NCBI GenBank assembly: GCA_964412195.1
Contig: CAYPNP010000009.1
Span: 124,001-188,000 of the forward strand
DNA: 64,000 nucleotides
Source of the DNA: CAYPNP01 sp964412195
GTDB lineage: Bacteria > Acidobacteriota > JAAYUB01
Direction: 5' to 3'
Shown here in pieces: positions 1 through 8,576 of this stretch (positions are counted from its first letter, which is position 1; the number at the start of each line of letters is the position of its first letter). A model generated the notes under the pieces. That model did no database searches. It was not told where the DNA came from and was given only the letters and a program-made list of their open reading frames with translations. Both the position numbers and the translations under genes were made by a program.

Positions 1-373
1 AGAGACCGGAGGGGAAATAACTATAACTCGGGCCGACGTTGCTGGCCCTGACGTAGAAAGAGGTCCCGGAGTACAGCCAGAAGGACCAGCGCACCCGCCA
101 GTGTTCCATGTTGAGAAAATAGGTCAGTTGACTTTTGGCGATGGAAATCTTGCTGTCGAACCGCATGCCGCCCCAGTCGTAATTGCTGCACTGTCCTCCG
201 TATTGCCCATTCGGCTGGCACGACATGCTGCCGGAGTCGTCCAAGATCAGGTAGATGTTGGGGGGAAGACTGGTCGGCACATGGAGGGGGATGGCATTCG
301 ACGTTCTCTGCGCCACCGTCCAGCCGCCCAAGGCAACCGCCGTTATCAGGATCAGGGACGCCGCCTTCCGCAT
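1..373 (-). CDS. Secreted von Willebrand factor A domain protein, N-terminal fragment
   Basis: This gene runs off the left edge of the window; only its first 124 codons are present. Reading leftward from the ATG at 373, with AGGAG about 6 nt upstream, gives a signal peptide (MRKAASLILITAVALGGW) and then the strand NIYLILDDSGSM. The DDSGSM stretch matches the DxSxS metal-ion-dependent adhesion motif that opens a von Willebrand A domain. Several cysteines and aromatic residues follow (CQPNGQYGGQC, HWRVRWSFWLY). In large bacterial proteins this arrangement resembles the N-terminus of PilY1-like pilus-tip adhesins and other exported VWA proteins. Whether a beta-propeller follows cannot be seen. 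The VWA call is fairly secure; the PilY1 comparison is only a possibility. Confidence 0.7.
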   Translation of the reverse strand, partial: MRKAASLILITAVALGGWTVAQRTSNAIPLHVPTSLPPNIYLILDDSGSMSCQPNGQYGGQCSNYDWGGMRFDSKISIAKSQLTYFLNMEHWRVRWSFWLYSGTSFYVRASNVGPSYSYFPSGL

Positions 374-783
374 GCCGGTCTCCTGACAGGGTACGAAGGT
401 AAATGGATTATATCCGAAAACTCGTTGACGATCCATTCCTGTGAGGGTGAGGAAGGATCTGCCGTTGTTTGGACTTCACCGTTGCCGGCGCCGACGGAAG
501 CCGGAGCGCGCGTTGAATCACTCCCACATGGATGGTTTCAGGTGTCGGGATCAAGTCCCGATCCGGGAACGACCGCGATGCAGGCACCGGCAAGATGGAG
601 GTGCCCCGACCGGCAGGGAGGGGCGCGAGGGGCCAGCCGCCGGGAGGATGGAGCGCACCGCACTGGAACGGGAGTCGACCCCGGCGCATTCAAAGCGGTG
701 ACTCGGCGCCCGGAGAGCTCGGGTGAGATCCGGATTCTCGTCGCGCCTCGTCACCGCACTCCAAAGTCCGGCCCGGTGGAGGA
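374..783. other. Intergenic region with a structured repeat near its right end
   Basis: No convincing gene lies here. Open frames on either strand lack ribosome binding sites and resemble no protein family. The right part (about 681-775) carries hairpin element A, described separately. The remainder is G+C-rich and unremarkable. Confidence 0.5.
681..775 (-). repeat. Hairpin element A (partner of element B at 2481-2575)
   Basis: An outer stem pairs 695-702 (GCGGTGAC) with 750-757 (GTCACCGC), and pairing continues inward with two mismatches. The element begins about 27 nt past the stop codon of the minus-strand fucosidase gene. A second copy lies 3' of the next minus-strand gene upstream. The copies share the flanking words TTCAAAGCGGTG, CTCGGCGCC and GTCCGGCCCGG, and nearly the same spacing. 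The stem differs by a compensatory pair: A-T here, T-A in element B. This points to a structured RNA or DNA hairpin, possibly a 3' processing or termination signal, or a dispersed repeat. Confidence 0.6.
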
Positions 784-2382
784 TCAGGGGCGCTTGAACA
801 GCCCGAGGCGCGCGATCGCGGGGTTGGAGCGGGACTGCTCGATGACCAGGCGGACTCGCTGAGTCTGGACCGGATCGAATCGAAGCAGCCGCTTGTAGCC
901 GATGGTTGTGCCCCGGGCGAAGACCTCCCACTCTGAATCCTTCCAGGCCTCCAGGCGGAACTGCTCCACGCGCTGCCCGGTCCGGATGGCCTCCTGGAGC
1001 AGGACGCAGTCGAAAGAAATGGAGTGCGGCAGGCTGAGCTCAAGCCAGGCGGTTTCGACGCCTTCCGGCGTGGTCCAATACTTCCCGGCCTTGGAGCGCG
1101 CGACGGCGGCCGACTCGTGGCCGACGGCTTCGTTCGAAGCGCTGATCCGGGACCCCGCGGCCAGGTCGGTCCGGAAGGTCGCGTCCAGGATCGCGCGCAT
1201 CCCGAGCAGGTTCCGGATGTCGGCGTCGGCGATGCGGCCGCGCCGGTCGGGCGGGACGTTCAGGAGGAGCACGGAGTTACGGCCCACTGAATTGAAATAG
1301 ATCTCCACCAGTTCCTCCGGGGTCTTGACCACGTGGTCCTCTGCGGGATGGTAAAACCAGCCGGGCCGGATGGAGACGTCGGCCTCGGCGGGGTACCACG
1401 CCAGCAGCGGCACGTCCGCCAGCCGGTCCCGTTCGCCCGGGTCCGGCTCGGTGACGTCGCGGGGGGCGAACACGTCGTCCAGCGGGTTGGGCGCATTGCC
1501 CGGGAACGAGGCGGGCAGGCCCGTCGGGGCGAGCGGGAGGACGCTCCATTCCGTCTCGCGCCCGACGCCCGTCTCGGTCCCGACCCAGCGGACGTCCGGG
1601 GCCATCCCCGAGATGGCGGCCTGCGGCTGCAGCTCCCGCACCACCCGGTAGCAGGACGGCCAGTCGTAGGCCTGCGTCTTCCCGTTCGGCCCCTCGCCGC
1701 AGGCGCCGTCGAACCAGACCTCGTCCACCGGCCGGTAGCCGGTCAGCAGCTCCCGCAGCTGCGCCCGGTAAAAGCGGTTGTAGGCAGGGCCGTCTCCGTA
1801 GGTGGGCTCGTGCCGGTCCCACGGCGAGAGGTAGATTCCGAATCTCAGGCCTTCCGCCCGGCACGCCGCGGCCACCTCGCGGACCACGTCGCCCCGGCCG
1901 CCGCGCCAGGGGCTGCGCCGGACGCTGTGGCCGGTCTGGCGGCTGGGCCAGAGGCAGAAGCCGTCGTGGTGCTTGGCGGTGAGGATCACCAGCTTCATCC
2001 CGGCCTGCCGGAAGACCCGGGCCCACTGCCGGGCGTCGAAGTCCGTGGGGTTGAAGAGGGCCGGGTCCTCGCGGCCGTCCCCCCATTCCCGGTCGGTGAA
2101 GGTGTTGACGCCGAAGTGGACGAAGGCGATGAACTCGCGCTCCTGCCAGGCGAGCTGCCGGGCGGACGGGACCACTCGGGCCGCCAGCCGGACGGTCTTG
2201 TCCAACGTCGCCCCGGGCGGGATGACGGCCAGGTTGCGGTCGTGGGGAAGGCTGTCGGGCGGGGATATCGGCTTTCCTGAAGACGTCCCGGTTCGTTCCA
2301 GGCCGATCCAGGCCGCCAGGCACGCCACCACTCCCAGCCCGGCAGCCAGAAGGATCATTCGGACTCGAGAAGTTCTCTCCAT
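784..2382 (-). CDS. Alpha-L-fucosidase, glycoside hydrolase family 29, with C-terminal carbohydrate-binding-like domain
   Basis: A 532-residue exported enzyme expected to release L-fucose from glycans outside the cytoplasm. The start at 2382 is preceded by GGAG and gives a positively charged N-terminus plus a hydrophobic segment (MILLAAGLGVVACLAAWIGL), a signal peptide or membrane anchor. The GH29 catalytic barrel spans about residues 75-400: HFGVNTF near 89, KHHDGF near 137, and EVWFDG near 221-226, where D225 aligns with the family nucleophile. The last ~130 residues look like a discoidin (F5/8 type C) beta-sandwich. The reading frame stays open upstream of 2382, but that extension has no family similarity. 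Substrate and linkage cannot be read from sequence. Confidence 0.88.
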   Translation of the reverse strand: MERTSRVRMILLAAGLGVVACLAAWIGLERTGTSSGKPISPPDSLPHDRNLAVIPPGATLDKTVRLAARVVPSARQLAWQEREFIAFVHFGVNTFTDREWGDGREDPALFNPTDFDARQWARVFRQAGMKLVILTAKHHDGFCLWPSRQTGHSVRRSPWRGGRGDVVREVAAACRAEGLRFGIYLSPWDRHEPTYGDGPAYNRFYRAQLRELLTGYRPVDEVWFDGACGEGPNGKTQAYDWPSCYRVVRELQPQAAISGMAPDVRWVGTETGVGRETEWSVLPLAPTGLPASFPGNAPNPLDDVFAPRDVTEPDPGERDRLADVPLLAWYPAEADVSIRPGWFYHPAEDHVVKTPEELVEIYFNSVGRNSVLLLNVPPDRRGRIADADIRNLLGMRAILDATFRTDLAAGSRISASNEAVGHESAAVARSKAGKYWTTPEGVETAWLELSLPHSISFDCVLLQEAIRTGQRVEQFRLEAWKDSEWEVFARGTTIGYKRLLRFDPVQTQRVRLVIEQSRSNPAIARLGLFKRP

Positions 2383-2480
2383 CCTGTCTCCGTTGGGATT
2401 GGGGCGCGTCGACCGCGGGACCCATTCTACAACATTCCGGCAGGCGGGATGGATACGGGCTTCGGTGGAAGGCCGCTCCG

Positions 2481-2575
2481 CGGCACTTTCAAAGCGGTGT
2501 CTCGGCGCCGGGCCATTCCGGAAGAGAGCAGGATTCACCGTCGTGCCCCGACACCGCACGCCAGTGGTCCGGCCC
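2481..2575 (-). repeat. Hairpin element B (partner of element A)
   Basis: The stem 2494-2501 (GCGGTGTC) pairs with 2550-2557 (GACACCGC). The layout and flanking words match the element at 681-775. It starts about 43 nt past the stop of the minus-strand dockerin gene. Its position 3' of a gene and the compensated base pair relative to copy A argue for a conserved structure rather than chance. Confidence 0.6.
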
Positions 2576-2599
2576 GGCGGGCTGAATGGTCGAATGGGC

Positions 2600-5500
2600 T
2601 CAGAACAATCCGATCAGCCTCAATTCCAGGAGCTGCAAATCCAGGGCGGTGGTCCTGCCATCTCCGTCCAGGTCGGCCGGAGCGGACGACGGGATGTTCT
2701 CCGCCAGCAGATGCGCCAGGAGGAGAGCATCGCTCTCGTCCACGGTGCCGTCTCCGTTCAGGTCGCCGGCGTCGGTCGTCTCCGGGCCGATGAGGGTGAC
2801 TCGAGCCGGTGACCAGGTCGAGCGGAAGCGTTCGGCGCCGCAATCCTGGATGGCCCGGACCCGGCTGTAGTAAGCCGTTTCCACGTCGGGCGCGTGGAGG
2901 ACGATCACGCCGGTTCCGTCCGTTTCCTGGGAGACGGCCCCGGTGAAATCGGGCGCCGTGGATTCCTCCCATTCGTATCGGCCCATGGCGCTGGTGGGGG
3001 ACCAGTAGATGGCGTACGCGACGCCGGGCCGGGCGCTGCCGGGGGCGTGCAGAATCGGAGCCGCGGGATTCTCACAGCCGGGGACCACCGTGATCACGGC
3101 GGTCGGGCTGTCCGCCTGGCCGCACGGATTCATCACTCTGACCCAGTACTGCGCCGACTGGGTGAGGGAGGGCGTGGTGAACCTGCTCCGGTTGGAGAAC
3201 GCCACGGGGGCCGAAGTGTCGGGCGCGGCGCCCTGGTACCACTGGTAGCCAAGGGGCTCGGATCCGGAGGCCTCGACTTGCAGGGTGACGCGGACCTGGG
3301 GCGACACCCAGCTCTTCCCGGCGGGCGGAGAGGTGATGATCACCGGGAAACAGATGGTGGTTCCGATGACGGGGTCGCTTCCCTCGCTCTGCACCTCGAA
3401 GGGATTCAGGGCGTGGGGGGCCGTGTAGGCTTGGACCCGGTAATACTGCGTCTGCCCGGCCGGGAGATCCGAGATTTCGCAAGTGGCGATCTGCTTTCCC
3501 TCCACCGTCAGCGCGAGGCTGTAGGGGCCCGCCGAGGAGGCGCCGGCCAGCACCCGATACCCCCCCGGATCCTGCACGTAGGCGACCGGCGTCCAGGAAA
3601 GGCTCAGCCGGTGTTCGTCGACAGGATTGACCTGCAGGCCTTCCGGGGGGATCGTCTGGGTGGTTTCCCAGTCGGGATCCCGGGCCGCGAGGAAGCTCCG
3701 GAGGGCGCCGCCCGTCGCCTGCAGACCGTTGTAGCCCAAGTCGAGCGACGAAAGATGGGACAAACCGGCCATCGAGGACGGGACCCATCCCGTCACGCAG
3801 TTGGCGCCCATGTCCAGGCTCTGCAGCTGGTCGAGACCGCCGATGGCCGCCGGCAGGCTGCCGGAGAGCCGGTTGGCATGCAGGGCCAGGGCGGTGACCC
3901 GTCCGCCGCTCACGGTCACGCCGAACCAGCCGCCCTCGGTGCCGGGCATGGCGAAGCCGTCCGTATGCAGGGGCGGGGTTTTCCAGCCGTCCCGGTTGAC
4001 CCACTGGTCGCCGCCCGTGGCGTTGTACAGCGCGATCAGCTCGTCCCGATCGGGCGGAGGAACCACCTCTTCCCAGGTGCGCTTCCAGACGGAACCTCCG
4101 ACCACGCCGATGACAACCGAGCTGGGGTCAAAGGGATCGAATTTGATGGCGCGCACATCATGCAACAGCAAACCCTCGTTGATCTGCTGCCAGGATGATC
4201 CCCCGTTCGTCGTACGGTACACCCCCGAGGTTGAGCCTACCAGCACGGTTTGCGGATGGACGGGGCTGACGGCCATGCAAGTGATGGCGCTGAAGGACTG
4301 GCCGGGATTCACCAGGGACCAGTTGGTCCCCCCGTTGGTGGTCCGATACACCGAGGCAGTGGTGGCGGCATAGACGGCGCCTGTCGAGCCGGGTACGGTC
4401 TGGATCACCTTGAAGGCCTGTGCGGGGAGCCCCCCTGCGAGGGCAGTCCACTGTTGGCCGGAGTTGGTGCTCTTACAGACACCCGCGTTCGTGGCGGCGT
4501 AGAGGGTGTTCGGTTCGGCCGTGACGATGCCGATGTCGTTGACGATGGTGGAATTCAATCCGGAATTCAGCGTCTGCCAGGAAGAACCGCCATCGGTGCT
4601 CGCCCGGATGCTGCTCCAGATGGTGCCCAGATACACCGTGGTCGGAATCGTCGGGTGGATGGCTGCACATACAATGTCATGAGTGATCCCGGTGTTGAGG
4701 CCCACCCAGTTGGCCCCGCCATCCGTGGTTTTGGCGCAGATTCCTCCGGCGGTGGCCGCGTACAAGGTCGCTGGCTGGCTGGGTGCGAGGCTCAGGACCA
4801 TACAACCATTGGGGCCGTAGTCAGGAATGGTCCAGGAGTTGCCGCCGTCGGTTGTTTTGTAAATCCCGCCCAGCGCGCACGCGTAGAAGCTGTCCTGTTG
4901 AGCCGGATTCATCGCCAGGTCGTAGACCAGGTGGGCGTTCAATCCGGTGTCACCGCGGGTCCAGGAGGCGCCGCCGTTGGTGGAGCGGCTCACCCCATTC
5001 GTGCCGGCCATCAGGTTGAGCGGATCGCTCGGGGCCAGGGTGAAACATTCCGCTTTGTCCTGCAAGCCGCCGCTCTGCCAGGTGGTCCCTCCGTCGGTGC
5101 TTTTCCAGATCGTGTAGGTGTGGTAGCCGCCGCGGATGAATACCGTATCAGGGAGGGAAGGATGGGTGTGGACGGTTTCGGCGTCATTCACCTGCCAGAC
5201 GGTGGAGGGCCGGAACCAGGTATCGCCCCCATCCGTGCTCTTGAAAAGTCCGCTAAGGACACAGACATACACGGTGGAGGGATTGTCGGTGTCCACCGCC
5301 AGGGAGCTCACGTAGGTGGAGGTCAAGCCGGTTTCGATGGCGGTCCAGTTGGCGCCGGAATCCATGCTGCGGAACAGACCCTCCTCCGTGCCGGCATATA
5401 GGATTGCGGTGTCCACCGGATGGACGGCCAGGGCGGTCACGTGGGTGATCAGCGGATTGTAGGCCGTCAGCGTCCAGTTCGCGCCGTTGTTGGTCGATTT

Positions 5501-5932
5501 GAACACGCCTTGTTCACCGCCCACGTACATCGTGGAGGGCGTGGCAAGGCTGAATGCGATCCCCTTGATCCCGAGTGGGCCGCTCGGGGACCATGTGTTC
5601 CCGCTGTTTGTGGATCGGTACATGGATTTGTCGGTTCCGGCAAACACGATGGAGAAGTCCGTGGGGTGGGTGGCCAGGCAGTACACTTCCCAGATATCCG
5701 TGTCAGCCAGGGACACTGCCCAGGAATTGCCGCCGTTCGTGGTCTTGTACACTCCGCCGAACTGAAATCCGGCATAGCTGGTGGAGGGATTGCTGGAATC
5801 GAAAGCCAGGGATTGGGCGTATCCTCCCGTCGGCCCCAGGGACGTCCAGGCGTCGGTGCCGGCCCGGCAGGGTGAGATCAGGGCGGGGATCGCCGCGGAT
5901 AGAAATAATGCCACTCGACAAATGAGACGCAT
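2600..5932 (-). CDS. Large secreted multidomain protein: BNR/sortilin-like repeats, LRR, Fn3/Ig-like domains, C-terminal dockerin
   Basis: A 1110-residue exported protein. An N-terminal signal peptide (MRLICRVALFLSAAIPALIS) precedes about a dozen repeats carrying Asp-box words such as STDGGxTW, TTNGGNSW and STNSGxxW, spaced about 45 residues apart to near residue 620. These form a sortilin/VPS10-type beta-propeller. Next come a short plant-type leucine-rich repeat segment (NRLSGSLPAAIGGL; LSSLDLGYNGL), fibronectin III-like and Ig-like sandwiches, and a C-terminal type I dockerin with two calcium loops (GDLNGDGTVDESDALLL and ADLDGDGRTTALDL). AAGGAG lies 6 nt before the ATG. No catalytic domain is evident. 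The dockerin implies attachment to a cohesin-bearing partner; none is certain in this window. A role in surface adhesion or carbohydrate capture is inference. Confidence 0.85.
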   Translation of the reverse strand: MRLICRVALFLSAAIPALISPCRAGTDAWTSLGPTGGYAQSLAFDSSNPSTSYAGFQFGGVYKTTNGGNSWAVSLADTDIWEVYCLATHPTDFSIVFAGTDKSMYRSTNSGNTWSPSGPLGIKGIAFSLATPSTMYVGGEQGVFKSTNNGANWTLTAYNPLITHVTALAVHPVDTAILYAGTEEGLFRSMDSGANWTAIETGLTSTYVSSLAVDTDNPSTVYVCVLSGLFKSTDGGDTWFRPSTVWQVNDAETVHTHPSLPDTVFIRGGYHTYTIWKSTDGGTTWQSGGLQDKAECFTLAPSDPLNLMAGTNGVSRSTNGGASWTRGDTGLNAHLVYDLAMNPAQQDSFYACALGGIYKTTDGGNSWTIPDYGPNGCMVLSLAPSQPATLYAATAGGICAKTTDGGANWVGLNTGITHDIVCAAIHPTIPTTVYLGTIWSSIRASTDGGSSWQTLNSGLNSTIVNDIGIVTAEPNTLYAATNAGVCKSTNSGQQWTALAGGLPAQAFKVIQTVPGSTGAVYAATTASVYRTTNGGTNWSLVNPGQSFSAITCMAVSPVHPQTVLVGSTSGVYRTTNGGSSWQQINEGLLLHDVRAIKFDPFDPSSVVIGVVGGSVWKRTWEEVVPPPDRDELIALYNATGGDQWVNRDGWKTPPLHTDGFAMPGTEGGWFGVTVSGGRVTALALHANRLSGSLPAAIGGLDQLQSLDMGANCVTGWVPSSMAGLSHLSSLDLGYNGLQATGGALRSFLAARDPDWETTQTIPPEGLQVNPVDEHRLSLSWTPVAYVQDPGGYRVLAGASSAGPYSLALTVEGKQIATCEISDLPAGQTQYYRVQAYTAPHALNPFEVQSEGSDPVIGTTICFPVIITSPPAGKSWVSPQVRVTLQVEASGSEPLGYQWYQGAAPDTSAPVAFSNRSRFTTPSLTQSAQYWVRVMNPCGQADSPTAVITVVPGCENPAAPILHAPGSARPGVAYAIYWSPTSAMGRYEWEESTAPDFTGAVSQETDGTGVIVLHAPDVETAYYSRVRAIQDCGAERFRSTWSPARVTLIGPETTDAGDLNGDGTVDESDALLLAHLLAENIPSSAPADLDGDGRTTALDLQLLELRLIGLF

Positions 5933-6090
5933 GGATGCTCCTTGACACGATAAAAGAGAATTCTACGATAATTTTGAAGTGATAGAAGAAAATTTTTGGG
6001 AGTCGGTGACGGCGAATCGTGGCAAAATGAAGCCAATGCATCTCTTTCAGCGCTGCGGGCCGGGCCCGTGGCTGCGGTGGAGGTAGTCTA
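5933..6090. promoter_or_regulatory. Divergent intergenic region between the dockerin protein and SnoaL-like genes
   Basis: This 158-bp gap separates divergent genes and contains an A+T-rich stretch (about 5945-6000) unlike its surroundings. It must hold the promoter of the dockerin gene. I could not identify a convincing -35/-10 pair, so no site is claimed. Ribosome binding sites are visible at both ends (AAGGAG for the minus-strand gene, GGAGG for the plus-strand gene). Confidence 0.4.
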
Positions 6091-6618
6091 ATGAGCACGC
6101 GACCGGAGGACATGTTCCAAGCCGTGCTCGACGCGTGGAACGCCCGCGACCTCGACCGGTTCGCCTCGTTGCTGTCGCCCGACGTGGAGTGGTACGACCT
6201 CGGCATGCTCCACCCGCCGGCCCGCGGCCGGGAAGAAGTGCTGGCGTTCAGCCGGGCCGTGCTGAAGGCCTTCCCCGATTTCGAATACGCGATCGAGCCG
6301 CCCCTGTGCGTGGCCCCCGACGGCAGCCGCTGCGTCGCGGTGTGGCGGATCTCCGCCACCCACCGGGAGGTGCTGGAGCCGCCCGGCTTCGCGCCCACCT
6401 TCCGGCGGGCGGTCTTCCGGGGCGTGGATGTCCTGGACTTCCGCGACGGCCAGGTCTGCCGCATCCTCACCCTGTTCGACCCCGTGGCGGCCGCGGAGCA
6501 GCTGACGGGCCTTGTCCTCCGCCCGCCCGCCGGCAGCCTGCGGGAGCGGCTGGCGGTGCTCCTGCAGCGCGGGGTGGCTTTCTTCGCCCGCCGCCGCCGA
6601 ACGCTGGTCCGACCATGA
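6091..6618 (+). CDS. SnoaL/NTF2-like fold protein
   Basis: A 175-residue cytoplasmic protein with the cone-shaped NTF2-like fold: an N-terminal helix (MFQAVLDAWNARDLDRFASLLSPDVEW), a central segment on ester- or ligand-binding beta strands, and a closing strand (GVDVLDFRDGQVCRI). The ratio of helix to strand and the D-W pattern match SnoaL-like polyketide cyclase/limonene-1,2-epoxide hydrolase relatives. These serve many roles, so no substrate is proposed. GGAGG precedes the ATG. The last 40 residues are an arginine-rich extension beyond the usual ~130-residue domain. It stands alone between a divergent and a convergent gene. Confidence 0.75.
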   Translation: MSTRPEDMFQAVLDAWNARDLDRFASLLSPDVEWYDLGMLHPPARGREEVLAFSRAVLKAFPDFEYAIEPPLCVAPDGSRCVAVWRISATHREVLEPPGFAPTFRRAVFRGVDVLDFRDGQVCRILTLFDPVAAAEQLTGLVLRPPAGSLRERLAVLLQRGVAFFARRRRTLVRP

Positions 6619-6689
6619 TCCTAACCATGGCGATGATCGGGGAGTCCGATCGTCACGCTTTGATTTTCGTGGAAACACGAATGGAAATC

Positions 6690-6733
6690 TGAGATCCGCA
6701 ATTCGCAATCCGCAATTCGCAATCCGCAATCTC
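6690..6733. repeat. GATTGCGGATT-family repeat tract
   Basis: About three alternating units of ATCCGCAATTCGCA fill the gap between the convergent SnoaL-like and M48 genes. The same repeat family recurs at 10533-10745, 21655-21725, 23868-23932, 31299-31335 and 42613-42670. Confidence 0.8.
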
Positions 6734-6736
6734 CCC

Positions 6737-8554
6737 TCACTCGCCGGCGAAGACGATGACCGTGCGGATCCCGCCGCCGTCGGACTCGAGGGCGAAGCCC
6801 CGGTAGACCAGGACGGCGCCGGAGGGCGTGGGCACGGTCCGCTCCGGCGGACCGTACAGCTCGCGGGCGCGGGCCGGCGCCAGCGGAGCGGCCAGGTCCT
6901 GCTCCACCACCTCCAGCACGAAATCCAGCTCCAGCGCGCGCACGCCACCCCCGCGGTAGACCGCGCCGCTGAATTCACCCAGCTCGAAGGGGGTCTTGGC
7001 CATGCCCTTCAGCGCTTCGGCGGTCTTGGCTGAAGGTTTTCCCAGGGGCAGGGCCGGAGCGGGGCCCGCGGGAGCGGTGGCGGGGCGGACGGGCGTGGCG
7101 GGCGGGGCCGTGTCGCCGCCCGCCAGCCGCTGGCGAACCCAGTCGGCGTATTCGCCGGCGCCCTCCCGGGCCAGGAACGCCTCCCAGCACTCGCGGGCGG
7201 CCGCGGACCGGCCGCGTTCGGCCAGGATCGTGCCGAGGTTGTAGCGGACCGAGGCGCGCTCGGGGAAGGCCTGCTCCAGCTCCCGCAGCAGGACCATGGC
7301 GTTGTCGCCGGTGTCGATGCCGGAGTCCCGGCCATACAGGTACAGGGCGACGGCCTTGCACTCGCGCAGGGCGGGATCGGGCGGCGCGTCGGGCGGCGCC
7401 TCGTCGGCCACGCTCAGGGCACGGGCGTACCGGCCGCGGGCGATCAGGGCGGCGCAGAGGTTGGCCCGCCCGGTGGTGTAGGCGGGATCCAGCTGGAGGG
7501 CCTGCTCGAGCTGCTGCAGGGCCGGGTCCAGGTGCTGGATGACCGAGGGATGGCCGGCCGCCGCGGGCACGTTCCCTCCGCGGAGCCGGAGCCGCTCGGC
7601 CAGCGTCACCGGGTCCAGCACCACCGGCAGCTGGAAGCGGTACAGGGCGTCCGGATCGAGCCGGGCCAGGGCGCGCATGGCCAGCTGGTAGTGGCACAAC
7701 GCGAGGTCGCCGTAGACCTCGCGCCCCGGGAAGCGCTGGAGGAACCGGTTCAGCAGCAGGATGGCGTCGTGATACCGGCCCAGCTGGTAGAGGCGGACGC
7801 CGAAGTGGAAGAAATCCAGTTCGCCGACCACCGGCGCCAGCTGGCTCTCCAGGAAAACGGCCCGGTCGTCGGCGGAGGGGTGGGTACCGTCGTCGTAGGC
7901 GACGCGGCCGGTCGCCTGGGCCGCCCACTCCCGAAAGAAGACCCGGTCTCCCTGCAGCACCGCCGCCGGGTCGAAGCCGGCGATGGTCATGTAGACGAGG
8001 CCGTAGGCGTCGGCCTGCAGCTCCTTGACCTGGGCCGTGGCCCGGGCGGCCGGGGAGGTGCCCAGGGGATCGCCCGCGGCGGCCAGCACCCGTGCCAGGC
8101 GGTCCCGGGCCGGCTCCCCGGCGGGGGATTCCCGGACGGCGATGAAGGCGGAGCGGTGCCAGAAGTCGTCCTTGGCCAGGTGGGCCAGCTCGTGTCCGAG
8201 GATGAAAGCCAGCCGGCCGTCGCCGCGCGCCGGCGGGACGCCGTCGTAGCACAGCCGCAGGGCGCCCTGGGTGAGGACCACGCTGCCGTCGGGGAGGGCC
8301 ACGGCGTAGGGGTCGCCCGCGCCCTGGATGAGCACCAGCTGGGGGTAGCGGTTGGCCTTCTTGTCGGCCGCCGCGGCCACCCGCGTGAAGACGGCGGCCG
8401 CGCGCGCCGCCAGCGGCTCGGCGGCGGGATCGACCGCGCCGAATTGCTGGATCCACCAGCCGGCGTAGTGGTCAGGCCGGTCGTCGACCGTCGCGGCGGC
8501 GCACCCGGCGGCCCACAGGATCAGCAGTCCGGCGATCATCCATGCACGTGCCAT
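6737..8554 (-). CDS. M48-family zinc metalloprotease lipoprotein with TPR repeats
   Basis: A 605-residue envelope protein. The N-terminus is a lipoprotein signal with lipobox LWAAGC (Cys18). The peptidase domain carries the zinc motif HELAH at residues 121-125 and a likely third ligand in the downstream E-LQ-AD segment (E178), as in M48 (BepA/HtpX-like) peptidases. From about residue 230 onward tetratricopeptide-like helical pairs follow, an arrangement shared with periplasmic BepA-type proteases that watch over outer-membrane proteins. GGGGAGG lies 5 nt before the ATG, and 22 nt separate it from the anti-sigma gene upstream. It is thus the last gene of a sigma/anti-sigma/protease operon. Targets are unknown. 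Confidence 0.85.
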   Translation of the reverse strand: MARAWMIAGLLILWAAGCAAATVDDRPDHYAGWWIQQFGAVDPAAEPLAARAAAVFTRVAAAADKKANRYPQLVLIQGAGDPYAVALPDGSVVLTQGALRLCYDGVPPARGDGRLAFILGHELAHLAKDDFWHRSAFIAVRESPAGEPARDRLARVLAAAGDPLGTSPAARATAQVKELQADAYGLVYMTIAGFDPAAVLQGDRVFFREWAAQATGRVAYDDGTHPSADDRAVFLESQLAPVVGELDFFHFGVRLYQLGRYHDAILLLNRFLQRFPGREVYGDLALCHYQLAMRALARLDPDALYRFQLPVVLDPVTLAERLRLRGGNVPAAAGHPSVIQHLDPALQQLEQALQLDPAYTTGRANLCAALIARGRYARALSVADEAPPDAPPDPALRECKAVALYLYGRDSGIDTGDNAMVLLRELEQAFPERASVRYNLGTILAERGRSAAARECWEAFLAREGAGEYADWVRQRLAGGDTAPPATPVRPATAPAGPAPALPLGKPSAKTAEALKGMAKTPFELGEFSGAVYRGGGVRALELDFVLEVVEQDLAAPLAPARARELYGPPERTVPTPSGAVLVYRGFALESDGGGIRTVIVFAGE

Positions 8555-8576
8555 CGCAGCCTCCCCGGTGGTCCCG

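Noticed and set aside
784..2559. N-terminal extension of the fucosidase to 2559
   Set aside because: The extra 59 residues lack similarity and run through hairpin element B, whereas ATG 2382 has a ribosome binding site and starts a signal-like sequence.
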